A DNA stretch of 64,000 nucleotides from NCBI GenBank assembly GCA_036250195.1, contig JAVHZZ010000010.1:84742757-84806756 (forward strand). Reading direction: 5' to 3'. Both the position numbers and the translations under genes were made by a program. Shown in pieces: positions 32,028 to 44,304 of this stretch. The DNA is from Mixophyes australis (lineage: Eukaryota; Chordata; Amphibia; Anura; Limnodynastidae). How positions within the stretch are numbered: position 1 is the stretch's first letter; every line of letters starts with the position of its first letter. The notes beneath the pieces were generated by a model. The model had not been told where the DNA came from. It worked only from the letters and a program-made list of their open reading frames with translations, and did not search any database.

Positions 32028-32669
32028 GGATTTCCCACGCTGTCATGGGTATTCCCCATAGAGTATACATTTGCTGAGAAAAGAAGAAGACATCTTATTG
32101 GTTAGTATATTGGGATTTATTATTTTTAATAAATTAATGTGGTAAGAAAGAGGTTGTGTTATGTTTTTATTGTTTTTTTTTTAATTTTAATTAAATTTCT
32201 GTGGTATTAATGAGGGTGGCTCCCCCATAGTGCTGCGTTAATTATGATCACTGCTCTTTTCTGTTCAGTGCCAGGGAAAAAAATATTTTTCAGTGCAGGC
32301 GGGATGGACCACATCTTCCCACAGGTGGCACACTTTTGACACTGCAGCCCCAATAGCAACTAACCAGATACATCATAATACAGTTGTACTGTATTTTAAA
32401 GACACTGCTATACACTTCAGTATATAGTAGATTTGTTCACTGCACTGAATAAGAAAATACACTATAAAAAAAAAAAAAAGACACATCCAGTCTGCAAGGT
32501 GATAGGAGAAACTGTACAGCTGGGCTGGGGATCTAAGAATATAGTGTGACTGTTACCAAAAACTGCATCAGCATACGAGTATTAATCAGGTAACAAATGG
32601 GAAAGGAAGGCCTAACAATTAACAAGAAGTAATTAAAAAAATATTTTGACAAATAAAAAAAAAAATATT
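32028..32669. other. Intergenic
   Basis: A/T-rich, with an A run at about 32466-32479. Includes the 3' flank of the tRNA gene. The ORF at 32533-32727 (-) is a shadow of the tRNA. Confidence 0.45.
32652..32665 (-). terminator. Pol III terminator (T run) of tRNA-Ala
   Basis: On the - strand a run of more than ten T begins about five bases after the tRNA 3' end. Four or more T are enough to stop RNA polymerase III. Confidence 0.8.
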
Positions 32670-32742
32670 TGGAGAATGCGGGCATCGATCCCGCTACCTC
32701 TCGCATGCTAAGCGAGCGCTCTACCATTTGAGCTAATTCCCC
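32670..32742 (-). tRNA. tRNA-Ala (anticodon AGC)
   Basis: The - strand gives a full 73-nt cloverleaf. The acceptor strand GGGGAAT pairs with ATTCTCC (one G-U) followed by discriminator A. The D arm is TAGCTCAAATGGTAGAGC, serving as box A. The anticodon loop TTAGCAT carries AGC, and the T arm GGGATCGATGCCC serves as box B. No CCA is encoded, as expected in eukaryotes. A T run directly follows (complement of the A run at 32652-32665), which suits a Pol III terminator. It looks intact and functional. Confidence 0.97.
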
Positions 32743-33099
32743 TTCGATAAGAACATATCAGAACTTCCATTCAAGATCCTTTTTTAACCCCCAACTACGC
32801 ACTTTCCAACAGCGTTATGCACAATAACATTTTAATACTATTAATCAACATTTCTGTATTTTGTTTATTAATACGCATGTTTTTAATTTACACTGCGCCA
32901 AGTATGATTGTACAAAGCACAGCTCGGCCGTGTAACACAATTGTATAGTAACACGATAAGCGCAAGAAGACTTTATCATTGTGACTACTGAGGCGGCAGG
33001 GAACCGACTCGTATCATCCCCCTTCACTTCTGCCCCGAAACAGTGTAACAACAGCCCGCCCTAGTAGGTCCGCTATTCGTTTACATATACAGTCGGCCG

Positions 33100-33655
33100 C
33101 CCGATTCCATTGGCGAGGTGGGTAAAGATACCATCTAGCGATTGGTCCTGTGAGCTGTCTATCTTCATGATGTCACGTTGTTACTAAGGCCTGGGAGGCT
33201 GTAGCCGGGCCACTTATACCGGGCCATTGGCAGAGTTAAAGTTTGACTCCATTGAACATCGACCAATCACGTCCTGGTTACATGTGTAACGCAATTTTAA
33301 TGATTGATGGCAGCAGCGTCCAATCCACGGCCGTTTTCAATGCACAATAAGGCGGGTGTTGCTGATAGACAGCGGTCTACACCAGTCACCGCTGTCCTTT
33401 GTAAGACGAACCTCTGCTTCCTCACCTGATTGGCTGTAGGCATCTCCTGAAGGAGGATGGGGAGGGTTGGAAGAGTTGATATGTCCACCATCTTGAAAAG
33501 TCGCCTATAGTGCTGAGCAATTTTCCCGCCTGACTGGATTAGGTTGTTTTCCCACTCAAGGTAACTATTTGTATCTGTACTTTTTAATGTCGACGTACGG
33601 GTTTTCGGGAGCCGTCGGCGCCTCTCAGGGGACGTGTCCGGCGTCGCCCGGGTAA
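33100..33655 (+). promoter_or_regulatory. PPP6R3: Candidate PPP6R3 promoter and first non-coding exon
   Basis: A locally CpG-richer region with five CCAAT boxes on either strand (33109, 33141, 33263, 33320, 33429), an E2F-like TTTTCCCGCC (33521-33530) and a YY1-like CCACCATCTT (33486). No TATA box is seen, which fits a housekeeping promoter. Possible + strand splice donors follow: CTCAAG|GTAACT at 33560 and CCCGG|GTAACT at about 33651. The gene's first coding exon is about 10.5 kb downstream on the same strand, and no other gene lies between. The link to PPP6R3 is inferred from position only. Confidence 0.5.
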
Positions 33656-33660
33656 CTTGT

Positions 33661-34130
33661 CCTCTGAGGGGCGCAGGGCACCTTTGGATAGTGGTGCAGG
33701 GTATGGAGGAGAAGGAAGGGAGGGGAGTGCTTCCTCTAACGCAGCTAGAGAGGAGCCATTACCTCCTGGTCCCTTTGCAGTGGGATCTGCGCAAGGCCTC
33801 GGTCCACTCCACCAGGGTTGTTCTGGTAGCCACCCCTGGTGGGTCACAGGTCATGTAGGTCTGCCCACAACGCTCAGGCTCTCCCTGCCTGGCCTTACAA
33901 ACTTTTTACTTTTACTTTGAGTGGATGAGGCCCACCTCTGTCAGCACGACCTGTTGTATAGTGTGGTGTTTACAAGTAGTCCTGGGGCTGCAGTCATGTG
34001 TCGGAGTTTACTTGTGTATGATCAGATTTCTTAGGGTGATCCCTTTAATGTTGGGCATGTACTAAGTGAGCTGGCATGTGGTTTAAACCCTATTTTTATT
34101 TGATGCCAAGCCACTGTTAAGTTTCCTGGG
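33661..34130. other. G/C-rich then ordinary sequence downstream of the promoter
   Basis: Probably the start of intron 1 of PPP6R3. Overlapping ORFs on both strands at 33584-33920 come from base composition and show no domain. Confidence 0.4.
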
Positions 34131-34424
<294 letters not shown>

Positions 34425-35785
34425 ATGGGTAGTATTGAAATAGCTCAATACTGTGCAGTTTCTTTTAGCATTGATTTATGTAAGTTGTAGATATTCCCTT
34501 TAGTGTGGCCTTAATGAATATTTTTCTATTGAATATAACATGTTAGAGTTGCTTAATACTTCATGCTCTGTGGCGAGGAGACAGATCAAGCAGATATTCT
34601 GATGGTTAAATAGAGACCCAGTTTTGTTTTATGGGTTTCCCATTTGTAAAGCACTATGGAATATGATGCTGCTTTATAAATAAAAGATGATGATCATGGA
34701 ACTGAGGCCTTGGGGAACAATTTTATTATTTTTTATTTACAAATAGCTCCTTTGTGTATTCAAAATGGCTAAGGCTACCTCTATATCATTGTTTTAAATA
34801 TGTTTTCAATTACATGCCTACTTTAGGAGTTATCTAGTAGCTTTCTATTAAAGTAATTCAGAGTCCTTCTGTTTGTGCATAAAATTGCATGTTTTGTAAA
34901 TATGGTCGCTATAAAACATTTGAATATGTTAAACTAGCTAAATGTAAAGTATATTGGCACTATAACCAAAGGAGTTATGAGGTTACAAAAATCTCCTATA
35001 CATTTATTATTCCAGGGTTGATCAAGACTCAAATAGCTAGTGCACCTGACTTTTGACAGTAACTTCTATTGATGCCAGTGAATGCATATCTACTGTGGCA
35101 CCTTTAAGATATCCTGCCGTCCCCTAGGGTTGATAGACTGACCTAAAACTAAACTCTAAACTGGTTTGTCAAACCTTGTACCTGATGTGCCAAATTTTAA
35201 TATTTTTCATTTTTTTATTTGTTTGTGAATGATTTGTCTTCAGAATATCCTTTTAACTTTACATACTCTTGTTTCCACGGAAGCTATTGTCCAGTTTGAC
35301 TACAAAAATTGTTAGGACCAATATGTATTTCCAAAATATTGAAAAACCAGCTCTCAAATTGCGAAATTATAAAAATGATTTTTATTTAGCAAAATTTGAT
35401 ACATTGCTAAACAATTGTTTCATTCCGTAACGCAGGATCTTTGTCTTAGTCTAGAACGTGCATTCTCTCTATATTTCTACGGGAGAGATTTAGATCCCTG
35501 CGTTCCTTAGAACAACGCTGGGTGCGCATCATTACCGTTATGTATGGTCATTTTAACACTGATTTCTGCTCGCGCCTCAGGGAGCTGCAAGCAAAAATTA
35601 GCTTTGAAATTTCCGTACTAACAGTAATAACGTGCATCATTTACCATAGTAACAGTAATAATACACACCCTGCTTTGTTCAAAAGAACAATGCGGCACCC
35701 TGATTTGTTCTAACGAACAACTTGGGAAATTGAATCCCCCCTATGTGTTTGAATTGCATGATCTGCACGATAATTGTATATATGC
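34425..35785. other. Presumed PPP6R3 5' intron
   Basis: A short SINE/LINE-tail fragment (AAAGCACTATGGAATATG...TTATAAATAAAAGATGATGAT) lies at about 34645-34697. Nothing else is recognised. Confidence 0.45.
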
Positions 35786-35787
35786 TA

Positions 35788-36908
35788 ATTAGCCATAACA
35801 TTAAACCACTTGCCAAAAGGCCCCATGTGCCGCCAAAACAGCTGACCCGTTGAAGCATGGATTCCACAAGATCAGTTATGGTGTCCTGTAGCAGATCTTT
35901 TAAGTCCTGTAATTTGTGAGGTGGGGCCTCCATGGCTTGGACTTGTTTTCCCGGCACTTTCCACAGATGCTAAATCAGATTGAGATCTGGGGAATTTGGA
36001 GGCCAAGTCAACACCTTGAATGCTTTGCCATGTTCCTCAAACCACCTGCTGAAGTATGCCACTGCCATCAGGGAATACCATTGTCATGAATGATGCCATG
36101 ATATACTTGGTCTGCAACAATGTTTATGTAGCTGGTATGTATGAAAATAACATCCACATGAATGCCAGGACCCAAGGTTTCCCAGCAGAACATTTCCCAG
36201 AGCATCACGCTGCCTCCGCAGGCCTACCTTCTTTCCATAGTGCATCCTGGTGCCATCTCTGCCCAAGGTAAACCACGCACCTGGCTGTCCACATGATGTA
36301 AAAGAAAATGTGATTCATCCCACGGAGCCACCTTCTTCCATTGATCCGTGATACAGTTCTGGTGCTTACATGCCCATTGTAGACTCTTTTGTTGATTAAC
36401 AGGGGTCAACATGGGCACTTTAGCCGGTCTGCGGCTATGCAGCCTCATACGCTGCAATGCACGGTGTTCAGACTGCTTTCTATCATAGCCAGCATCAACT
36501 CTTTCAGCAAATTGTGCTGCAGTAGCTCTTCAGTGGGATTGGACCAGACATGCTAGCCTTCGCATTCCATACGCATCAATGAGCCTTGGGCACCAATGAC
36601 CTTGTCGCCGGTTATCCTTCTTTGGACCACTTTTTGTAGGTACTAATCCCTGCATGCTGTGAACATCCCACAAGACCTACCATTTTGTAGATTCTCGGAC
36701 CTGGTCATCTAGCCATCAGAATTTGGCCCTTGTCAAAGTCGTTAAGAGCCTTGCGCTTGCCCATTTTTTCCTGCTTCTAACATATCAACTTCAAGAACTG
36801 ACTTAAGTGAGGGATATATTAACCTGCAACTTAACAAGTGCTATTGTAACGAGATAATGTTATTCACTTCACTTGTCAGTGGTTTTAATGTTGTGCCTGA
36901 TCAGTCTA
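35788..36908 (-). pseudogene. Dead Tc1-like transposon with transposase remnants
   Basis: Terminal inverted repeats of the type GATCAGGCACAACATTAAAACCAC (right, complement) and TAGCCATAACATTAAACCAC (left). On the - strand the transposase starts at a Met codon at 36764 (MGKRKALNDFDKGQ) and runs through broken frames. Pieces are LHSRRPAKVPMLTPVN, QWKKVAPWDESHFLLHHVD, APGCTMERR, MEAPPHKLQDLKDLLQDT and ESMLQRVS. These cover the DNA-binding and DDE regions of a Tc1 family common in fish and amphibians. Several frameshifts and stops make it inactive. Confidence 0.85.
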
Positions 36909-38829
36909 TATCCTACAAATGATTACGTGTTTACAGTACTGTTGTTGCAAGTTGTCACATGTATTCTCTATAGGTATAAATGCAAATAATCACATGAACA
37001 GATCACATACCAATGAAGGGTAAAAAAAAGTTTGAAAATGGTGCCAAATTCCTATTATATGACTACAAATGGTAACTTGTATATAATCACATTGGTCAAA
37101 ATGCTGTTTCGAGAAACCAGTAAAATTTACAATACCAAATTATCCATAAAAGATTAGTGTTAAAACTTTTGAATATGTGGCATTCAATTAGTGGATTCAG
37201 TACACCTTATCTTATGGTACTTGTTAATTATACAGAAGCAACTAACTCACCAATACTGCTTCCATTTGAAATTGTCCAAGTAAGGATCCAGAAAGTTTGT
37301 CTGTTGATTTGGAGTAGCTGTTCAAGTGGTTATTGGTGCATGTAAAAGCTAATGAGATTGGAAAACAGCATTGCCAATCTCCTGCTGTCTGGCTGATGTG
37401 ATATTTTGAGAGAGTTGAGTTTAGTGGGAGGCTCAAGTTGTCCAAGTGGAAGTGATGCTGGTGTGTGAGGAGCTCCTGTATAATTAAGTTGTACCTGTCT
37501 ATTACCTGCTTTATGGTGACTTGATGTGAACATGACTCATAAAATGTGTATTTAATTGCCGTGTTACATGCTTTCAAACACACATGAACAGGTGCGTTCC
37601 AAGTATGCACATGTTTCCTATAGAACCGAACACGTAGGTTTAGATACTACTGGTCTAAACAAACTCTTACAGGTAGTTAGACAAATATGAACCATGGCTG
37701 AAAATACTAAAATTGTTGTTGGAGATTAGATGACAGCCAGATAAAGTTGCTGCCACTTGATCCAATACATGTGGATGGCCAAATTACATTGAATGGTGGG
37801 ATTACGTCTATCTTCTATATGACTTATTTGAGCAATTGGAGGGGGACCATATACACATACTAATAGAAATTGCCTCCTACTGCATATTCAGCATTGCAAC
37901 GTTTTAAGGCTGCAATCTGCAGTGTAGGGAAGTCTTGCAGCATTTATGGAATGTTAAGTGGGGGATACAAACTTTGACAGGTACCACTGAGGTCCACAAC
38001 AAAGACCGCAAACACAAACACAGAGGTCAGATTGTGAAAGGCATGTTGGCACCCTAACTGGGGAAAGTTGTTGGTAATGGCACCAGTAGATAAGTATAGT
38101 GTAGCATGTGCTCTCAAACAGAAACTGGCAGCATATAATACTGATCTACTGCTATTAAAGCATAACATGTAATAGTGATTTTTAAAGTTAATAAATTGGA
38201 AAAAAAATTGCATGAAGCTTGCTGTGTAATATTAGATTATAAATTTATACAAAGAGTCGAAAAGCACCTTGTATTCACAGCAGTGCTATTCCTTACCCCA
38301 ATGTAATATAAATATTTTCTTAATACCTCCACAGAATTAAAAGGACTAAATATTAGCTAAACAAGCTTAAGGCAAAGATATATCAAAGTAAAGCACTATA
38401 GAACAAAATGTGCTAATACTTTGGAACTGTGCTCTGACAATTATAACACTGTCCTCCTGAGCTAGTTATCTAGCTTGAGTTATTGCTGAACTTCAAGAAA
38501 TGGAAAAGTGAAGGGACTAACTTTTCATAGTGTAAGAGCGGGAGGCTGCTTTCAGATGCAGGCAGCCCTCTTTACAGAAGTGGTTGCAGCTGTCAAATAT
38601 ACACCATGGATGAGAAATTTCGTCCATCTCTAGGCAATCATACATTTTTCTGACCTGAAGTCTTGTGCAAATAGTCTTTTTAAAGTGGCTGTTCACTAGA
38701 CACTTTAATGCACTGCAGATAGGGTCGTTATTGGTTAGTATGCCAGTCTTTTGGGTTCTGGGTATATGCACTTCATACTTTAAAACAAATGGCTTACTAA
38801 TTCTGTACATTTGTTTCCTTTGTTTTTAG
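36909..38829. other. Presumed PPP6R3 5' intron, nothing recognised
   Basis: Unique-looking A/T-rich sequence. Short ORFs (for example 37242-37610 -) lack domains. Confidence 0.4.
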
Positions 38830-38961
38830 GCAGAAGATTGCTCTAGGAAAGATTCCATACAAAGTTAATTTTAATGTAGTCAGGATACCCTGTAATGGGC
38901 CAGAATTTGAAGAAGCTAAGAGTTGTTTTATTTTCTTAACACTTTATACTCATTTTAACAG
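38830..38961 (+). other. PPP6R3: Candidate 5'UTR exon of PPP6R3
   Basis: Preceded by a T-rich tract with TTTTTAG at 38823-38829 and ending in TTTTAACAG|GTATGT, a good donor. The segment has stops in all frames, so it could only be untranslated. It lies on the right strand between the candidate promoter and coding exon 1. This is inference from splice-like signals alone. Confidence 0.3.
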
Positions 38962-40808
38962 GTATGTACCATTTACTTATCTTTCAATGTTACATTTTAA
39001 TTTTTTGTGCAGTGTAAAAAAAACCCACTAACTTGTTGGATTTCTTTGTAAACTACGTATTGTTGTTGTTGTTGTTGTTTTTTTGCAGCCCGGTGTGGTA
39101 TTTCGTATTGCACCTACCAGTAATCTAATTTTCTGTCAAGTTGTATTTGATTACTAACCATGGAAATACAAAGGCATAACACACATGAAATATTCAGTGG
39201 CCATGTTAACCTTTCATCAGTTTAATACTAAAACCTAAACCATCCATTAACTACATTTTCTACTGTATAATATCTAAATATTAATCACACTTACGTTTTA
39301 CATTTGTTCTCTAAATGTACTGGCTCTATGCAATGTAGTTTCACTTCATTCTTTTGTGTTAAATCTAATCAATGACAACCACATGTCATCAGTCATGTTT
39401 ATGTTCTTTTATGTTTTCCGTGCAACTCATAGCTATTATCAGTGCTATGATGGGTGCCCAATATTCAGCACTAGTCTTGTAGGCCACTTACAAAATTCTC
39501 ATACAATTTCATCGTGACACTTTTCACAATCTTTTTTCCTTATTCCAAGGGCCCCTGCTTTCTGTTGGAATTTGATGGACTAATCTTTGCCTTCACCTGC
39601 CCCCGTTGAATGAGAACCCCCTAATGTCATCTTGCATCGGAGAAACATTCTGACATTTCACAGTAACATGTTTGCAGCAGTACGAGTCTTTTATTTCACA
39701 ATTTTCATTTTGTCCTTTTATTTTTTTATTTATCTTTCGTTTTGTAAAAATTATGCCTCAAAATTTAGAAATGAACTGTTACACTTTACTCTTTAACCCG
39801 CAGGTGTATTATATTGAAAACTGGATGACTAACTTATTTCCTTTACATGTATTGAACATTTTAACCTCTGTCCATATTACATATCATACGTTTTCATTTG
39901 TGTTTAATATTCATTCACAAGCCCCTGAATCATATGACCTTTACTGCCTTTATGGTCCCTTGTTCTTACAATGAATATATCCACAATTATGTTTAATTCT
40001 ATACAACATTTACAGAAAAATCATAGAACATTGCTTCACTTTTTACTTGCCTTTGAGGGGATCCAAGTCTATCCATATCCACATTTACAAATCTTTATTT
40101 GCTGGCTCCTGGCTTTAGGTCACTTGGAAATTCGCCTTATAACATTTATAAATGTGTGTAAAAATTGAGGTTTTTTTTTTTTTTTTTGTTTTTTGTTTTT
40201 AGGACAGTCTTTAATCATTTTTCTGTTGATTGATTTAGAACAGATTTGTAGAGCTTAAGGCCGTCTCACATCAGCTAGGTTTTGTTGTTGGAACCTTTTT
40301 CGGGCAATAAACTTTCAACAAGGGACTACAAGGAAACATCTACTATATTTAAATAGTTGAAACCTTTAATTGCTTATTGAAATGTTGAAGCGGTGCCACC
40401 GTGTATTGTTACGCAAAGAATATATATCTAAAATGCTACTGCATTGTGGCAGCGATCATTGATCGCAATGCACATGTGTGCTGTTCGCACGGAAATTAAT
40501 TGCTTTCATTTATAGTCTGTGTATTTTAGGTAAATGTTGTTTAGTGTATATATATATTAATGGTGATATAATTGGCTAATTGGTGACCAGTCATTGGTCT
40601 GCAGCATGGAAAGTCACTTGTTGTGAGGGGTAGTTAAATGGTAGTGGTAACTGCAGCACCACTGTTCACTAATATTCCAACAATAAAGCAGTAAGCAATA
40701 TCTTAATAGAATTATCTTTAGAGAATATGCACTTTATATTAGTCCCACTGTCCCTATGGATCAGTATATAGATTACCAACCAAATAAACACACGTCTATT
40801 TTTGTCAG

Positions 40809-40935
40809 CAGCCAGTTAACTTACCTGTGTGGTTTTGGAGTATGGTAGGAAACCAGAGCACCAGGAGAAAACACACGCAAGCATGGGGAGAACATACAAA
40901 CTTCATACAGATGGTGCCCTGGTTGGCATCTGGCC
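40809..40935 (-). mobile_element. tRNA-type SINE fragment, inverted
   Basis: Complement of the SINE body: CAGTTAACTTACC, TTTTGGAGTATGGTAGGAAACC and AGCATGGGGAGAACATACAAA. Diverged from the copies at 16.7 and 62.1 kb. Confidence 0.7.
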
Positions 40936-41449
40936 CATGGCTCTAGCACAGCAAAGGGGAGAGTGTGTTGTACACTTATTGTCATACTTATGTTACTGTG
41001 ATTTTAGGAAAAGAAAATGCACCAGCTGCTAAACTTAAAATTTGCCAAGAGTTTGACCAACATCAGGGATGCACTACCAAATCATTTTGAGGCATGCAGG
41101 GTAACATACAATTATCGAGGCCTTCGTGTAGAAATGTATACACTCAATATAAAGGAAAAGTGTAGGAAGCTGGCATGCAGCCAGAAAATCTTCCATGACA
41201 GAAGTTGTAAAAGTATGAAATGTTTCCATGCCAGTATCTTACACATCCACTGTTCCTTATAAAACATCAGCAAGTTGAACAGTTTGCAGTTCCTGTCCCA
41301 ACAATTACTCATTTCTTTAAGCCAGTGAAGGTTCCTATAGCTATAGTAGGTAAACGTTGAGCATCTGTCCCTGTATTGCATTTTTAGAAGTAGGGCAAGA
41401 TGTTATCTTTAACTTGGGAGCCACACAATATATGTTGTATCCTTTATTT

Positions 41450-41640
41450 ACTATTTGGTGCTATATAAAATCATTATACAGCACTGTACAGAGAATATGT
41501 AATCATACACATCAGTCCTTACCCCCATTGGAGCTGAAAATCTAAATTCCATACACCACACACGCTAGGGTCCATTTTGTCATAAACTGTTTTTTTTGGG
41601 CTGTGGGAGGAAAGCCATGTGGTGGAAATCCAAATGCCGC
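41450..41640 (-). mobile_element. Diverged SINE tail, inverted
   Basis: GGTGCTATATAAAATCATTATACAGCACTGTACAGAGA, then CTGAAAATCTAAATTCC and TAGGGTCCATTTTGTC, keep the order of the complementary SINE 3' half. Clearly older than the other copies. Confidence 0.6.
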
Positions 41641-44071
41641 GCAGAAAGGGCCGTGGTTGTGATCAAGCTTATAACCCCCAGTGCTACGAGGCAGCAAAGC
41701 TAACCATGTTGTCAATATACAGGGTTTCTTCTGTTAATGGTCACATGCATACCCTGCAAGAACCTTTATGACCACCCTATAGTAAGTCTACGTCATGCAC
41801 TGACTCATAGCTGGCAGCTTTGGGCTGCAGAAGTTTGTGGGCTACAGAGAATATGTTCAGTAAAATAAAGCTCATTGTCGGTGCTCTACCTCCAATGGGG
41901 CCGTAGGATTTTGGAGTTAGGTTTGCTATTGGAATTTAGCAATGTCTTTATGACTTAAATAGGGACTTCCATCCTGTAAAGAGACACCATAACCTCTGAG
42001 AGAGATGGTTAGACTGGGATCACTACATAAGTTGTTCCAAAAAATATATAATAGTATTGCTTGTGGCTCTCCAGCTTGCACGAGAAGTCACCCACTGAGT
42101 GACATGACTCATTTTGTATGTGTTTTGCACACAAGGGAGTGTCGCCCAAATAAATGTTACATGAACTCCTAATAGAGCCAACACCCCAATATTTTGTTTG
42201 CCCACCCCTGATCCTGTCTTCCACACAATAAAGTGTTTACCACATGGGTGCTTATCTGAAACCTGGGGTTGCACTAAACTTGGGCTTTCATTAACTGCAA
42301 GAAAGTAACTATAGAAAGAATTGAGGAAGTCTGTGGTTCCTTCCTCCCAGTTTGCCTATTACTGTTGATGTAAATGAAAGAGATTTACATTGCCATGAAA
42401 AGCTATGTCCCCCTCAAAAAAAAAAAAGGTATACAATTCTCCTGGCTATGAAGAAGTTTAAACATGAATGCTATCTGCTTGTATGAGTGTATTTTCCCTC
42501 TTTAAATGGCACCACTCTTCCTTAATCATCCCCAGAAATTCACACTGTTTATTGCTGGAAATGTGGAAAAGCCCTACACTTCTAAACTATATGGGCCACT
42601 TGTGCATTTGAAAGAGATGCATTGTATTCCTGATGCATGACTAGGTGCTTCCATAATGTCTTAAATATGTGAGCTTAAAAACAGAACATCTGAGGCAGAA
42701 CATTATAGCATTTTACACACCAGTAAATTTGAAGTGTTTAAATGCATGCTCTTAAAGCCTTAACATTTTGATTCTGATATACAAACTATTAGATCTGTTT
42801 ACCTATTTTGACAAGTATGCACACTTGGATGTCAAATCTATGTTGCTGTTGGGCAGAATGACATTCTATGGAAACATTTAGACTGTCAAACACAGCGTAC
42901 AGTTTATTTGGACACTTAATATATAAATATATATTTTTAGTTCTCGAAGTCCTTGTTCCTTAAACAAACGAAAGGTAAAGAACATGTTTATTGATACGAG
43001 TTTATGGTAATCCTCCAGTGACCGAAAACCAGCCTAAATTTAAAAAAAAAAAACCCCCACAAAACACACTACCTTTCCCCAAGTCATTTTGGCATATAAA
43101 TAAGCGAGCATCAACGATGCAACAATCTTAAAACGCTGATGAAAATGCTGCACTAAGTAGTAGCTTTAGCATGTTTTTTATGATTTGCTAAGGTTAAAGA
43201 AGTCCACATCAATAACATCTCTCATTTACTTGCATACACGTTATATTTCTACTACTGGACTTTGAAATGTCCAGAGCAAAAACGTTTGCAAGCTCTTTTT
43301 ATAGAAGTGTATACCTCTCTCCTGGACTTTCAGGTTTAAGCCTTGGCTCATGTCATTCGTTACTGGTGTAATTATCCTACAATTTGTTTTATATAAATCT
43401 CCTTGTATATGTCTTCAGTGTACAGTAAGTCTCCTAATCTACTGGAGACTTCCAGCTGAGGAAAGGTTCTTTTAAATGGGAAAACGTGGAGGGTAAACAT
43501 CCAATGAGGTTTAGAGGGACCTGTTCTGTTTTTTTATTTTATTAGATCAATTTTTACTCTGTATTTTGCATTGTCTTAAAAATAAAATAGATTTAACTTC
43601 CCCTCTGCTTGGGAGAGCATAGAACAGCATGCACTGAATGGCTTGAGTCTGGAAGCATACATTATGTTTGGTCTTGGGCAGCCTCCATCAGGCAGTGCCT
43701 CCTTTGAGGCATGACAGATGTGACTTTGTGGGAAAGGTGTTTGGGAGTGAACACAATGTTACCATGTCTAACATAGAGCACATACTCACTCCTGGATGAA
43801 TGTTTGTTTGGTTTGTTTTTGCAAGTTCTGCGCAACTGTTTTGTAACACAAGTACACTTTTTTTATTTATTTATTTTTATCATCTTGCAAGGGTTTGTTA
43901 CAAATCTTACATCTTGTGGCTTTTTTTAATAGTTTGATTTCTTGCAGACTTCTAATTTTAGACTCCTGTTTAGCAATGCAATGAGGCATCACATCTCCCT
44001 TACTTTCACTTAATCGGCTGCATAAACAGTATGCAATGTCCAAATGTTGAAATGTAACTTTTTCTCATCAG

Positions 44072-44304
44072 ACAAGTATGTTTTGGAAGTTCGACCTGCA
44101 TTCTTCATCTCACATAGACACCCTCTTAGAAAGAGATGAGGTGACCCTAAAGGAACTGATGGATGAGGAGGATATATTGCAGGAATGCAAGGCCCAGAAT
44201 CGTAAGCTTGTGGAGTTTTTATTAAAATCTGAATGCTTAGAAGACCTAGTGACTTTCATCACTGAGGAACCACCCCAAGATATGGATGAGAAGATTCGTT
44301 ACAA
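44072..44304 (+). CDS. PPP6R3: PPP6R3 coding exon 1
   Basis: Acceptor TTTTCTCATCAG, six bases of 5'UTR, ATG at 44078, residues 1-75 plus two bases. Donor is ACAA|GTAAGA. The split Lys codon is completed by G of exon 2. Contains [20 protein letters not shown], strongly conserved in SAPS proteins. Confidence 0.95.

Larger units (their letters stand above)
38962..44071. other. Presumed PPP6R3 intron before coding exon 1
   Basis: A (TTG)n run lies at about 39057-39078 and a T run at 40171-40186. Inverted SINE fragments lie at 40809-40935 and 41450-41640. The remainder shows no gene or RNA. The ORF at 39672-39974 has no domain. Confidence 0.45.

Noticed and set aside
32533..32727. 64-residue ORF on the - strand
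   Set aside because: It overlaps the tRNA-Ala gene and its poly(T) terminator.
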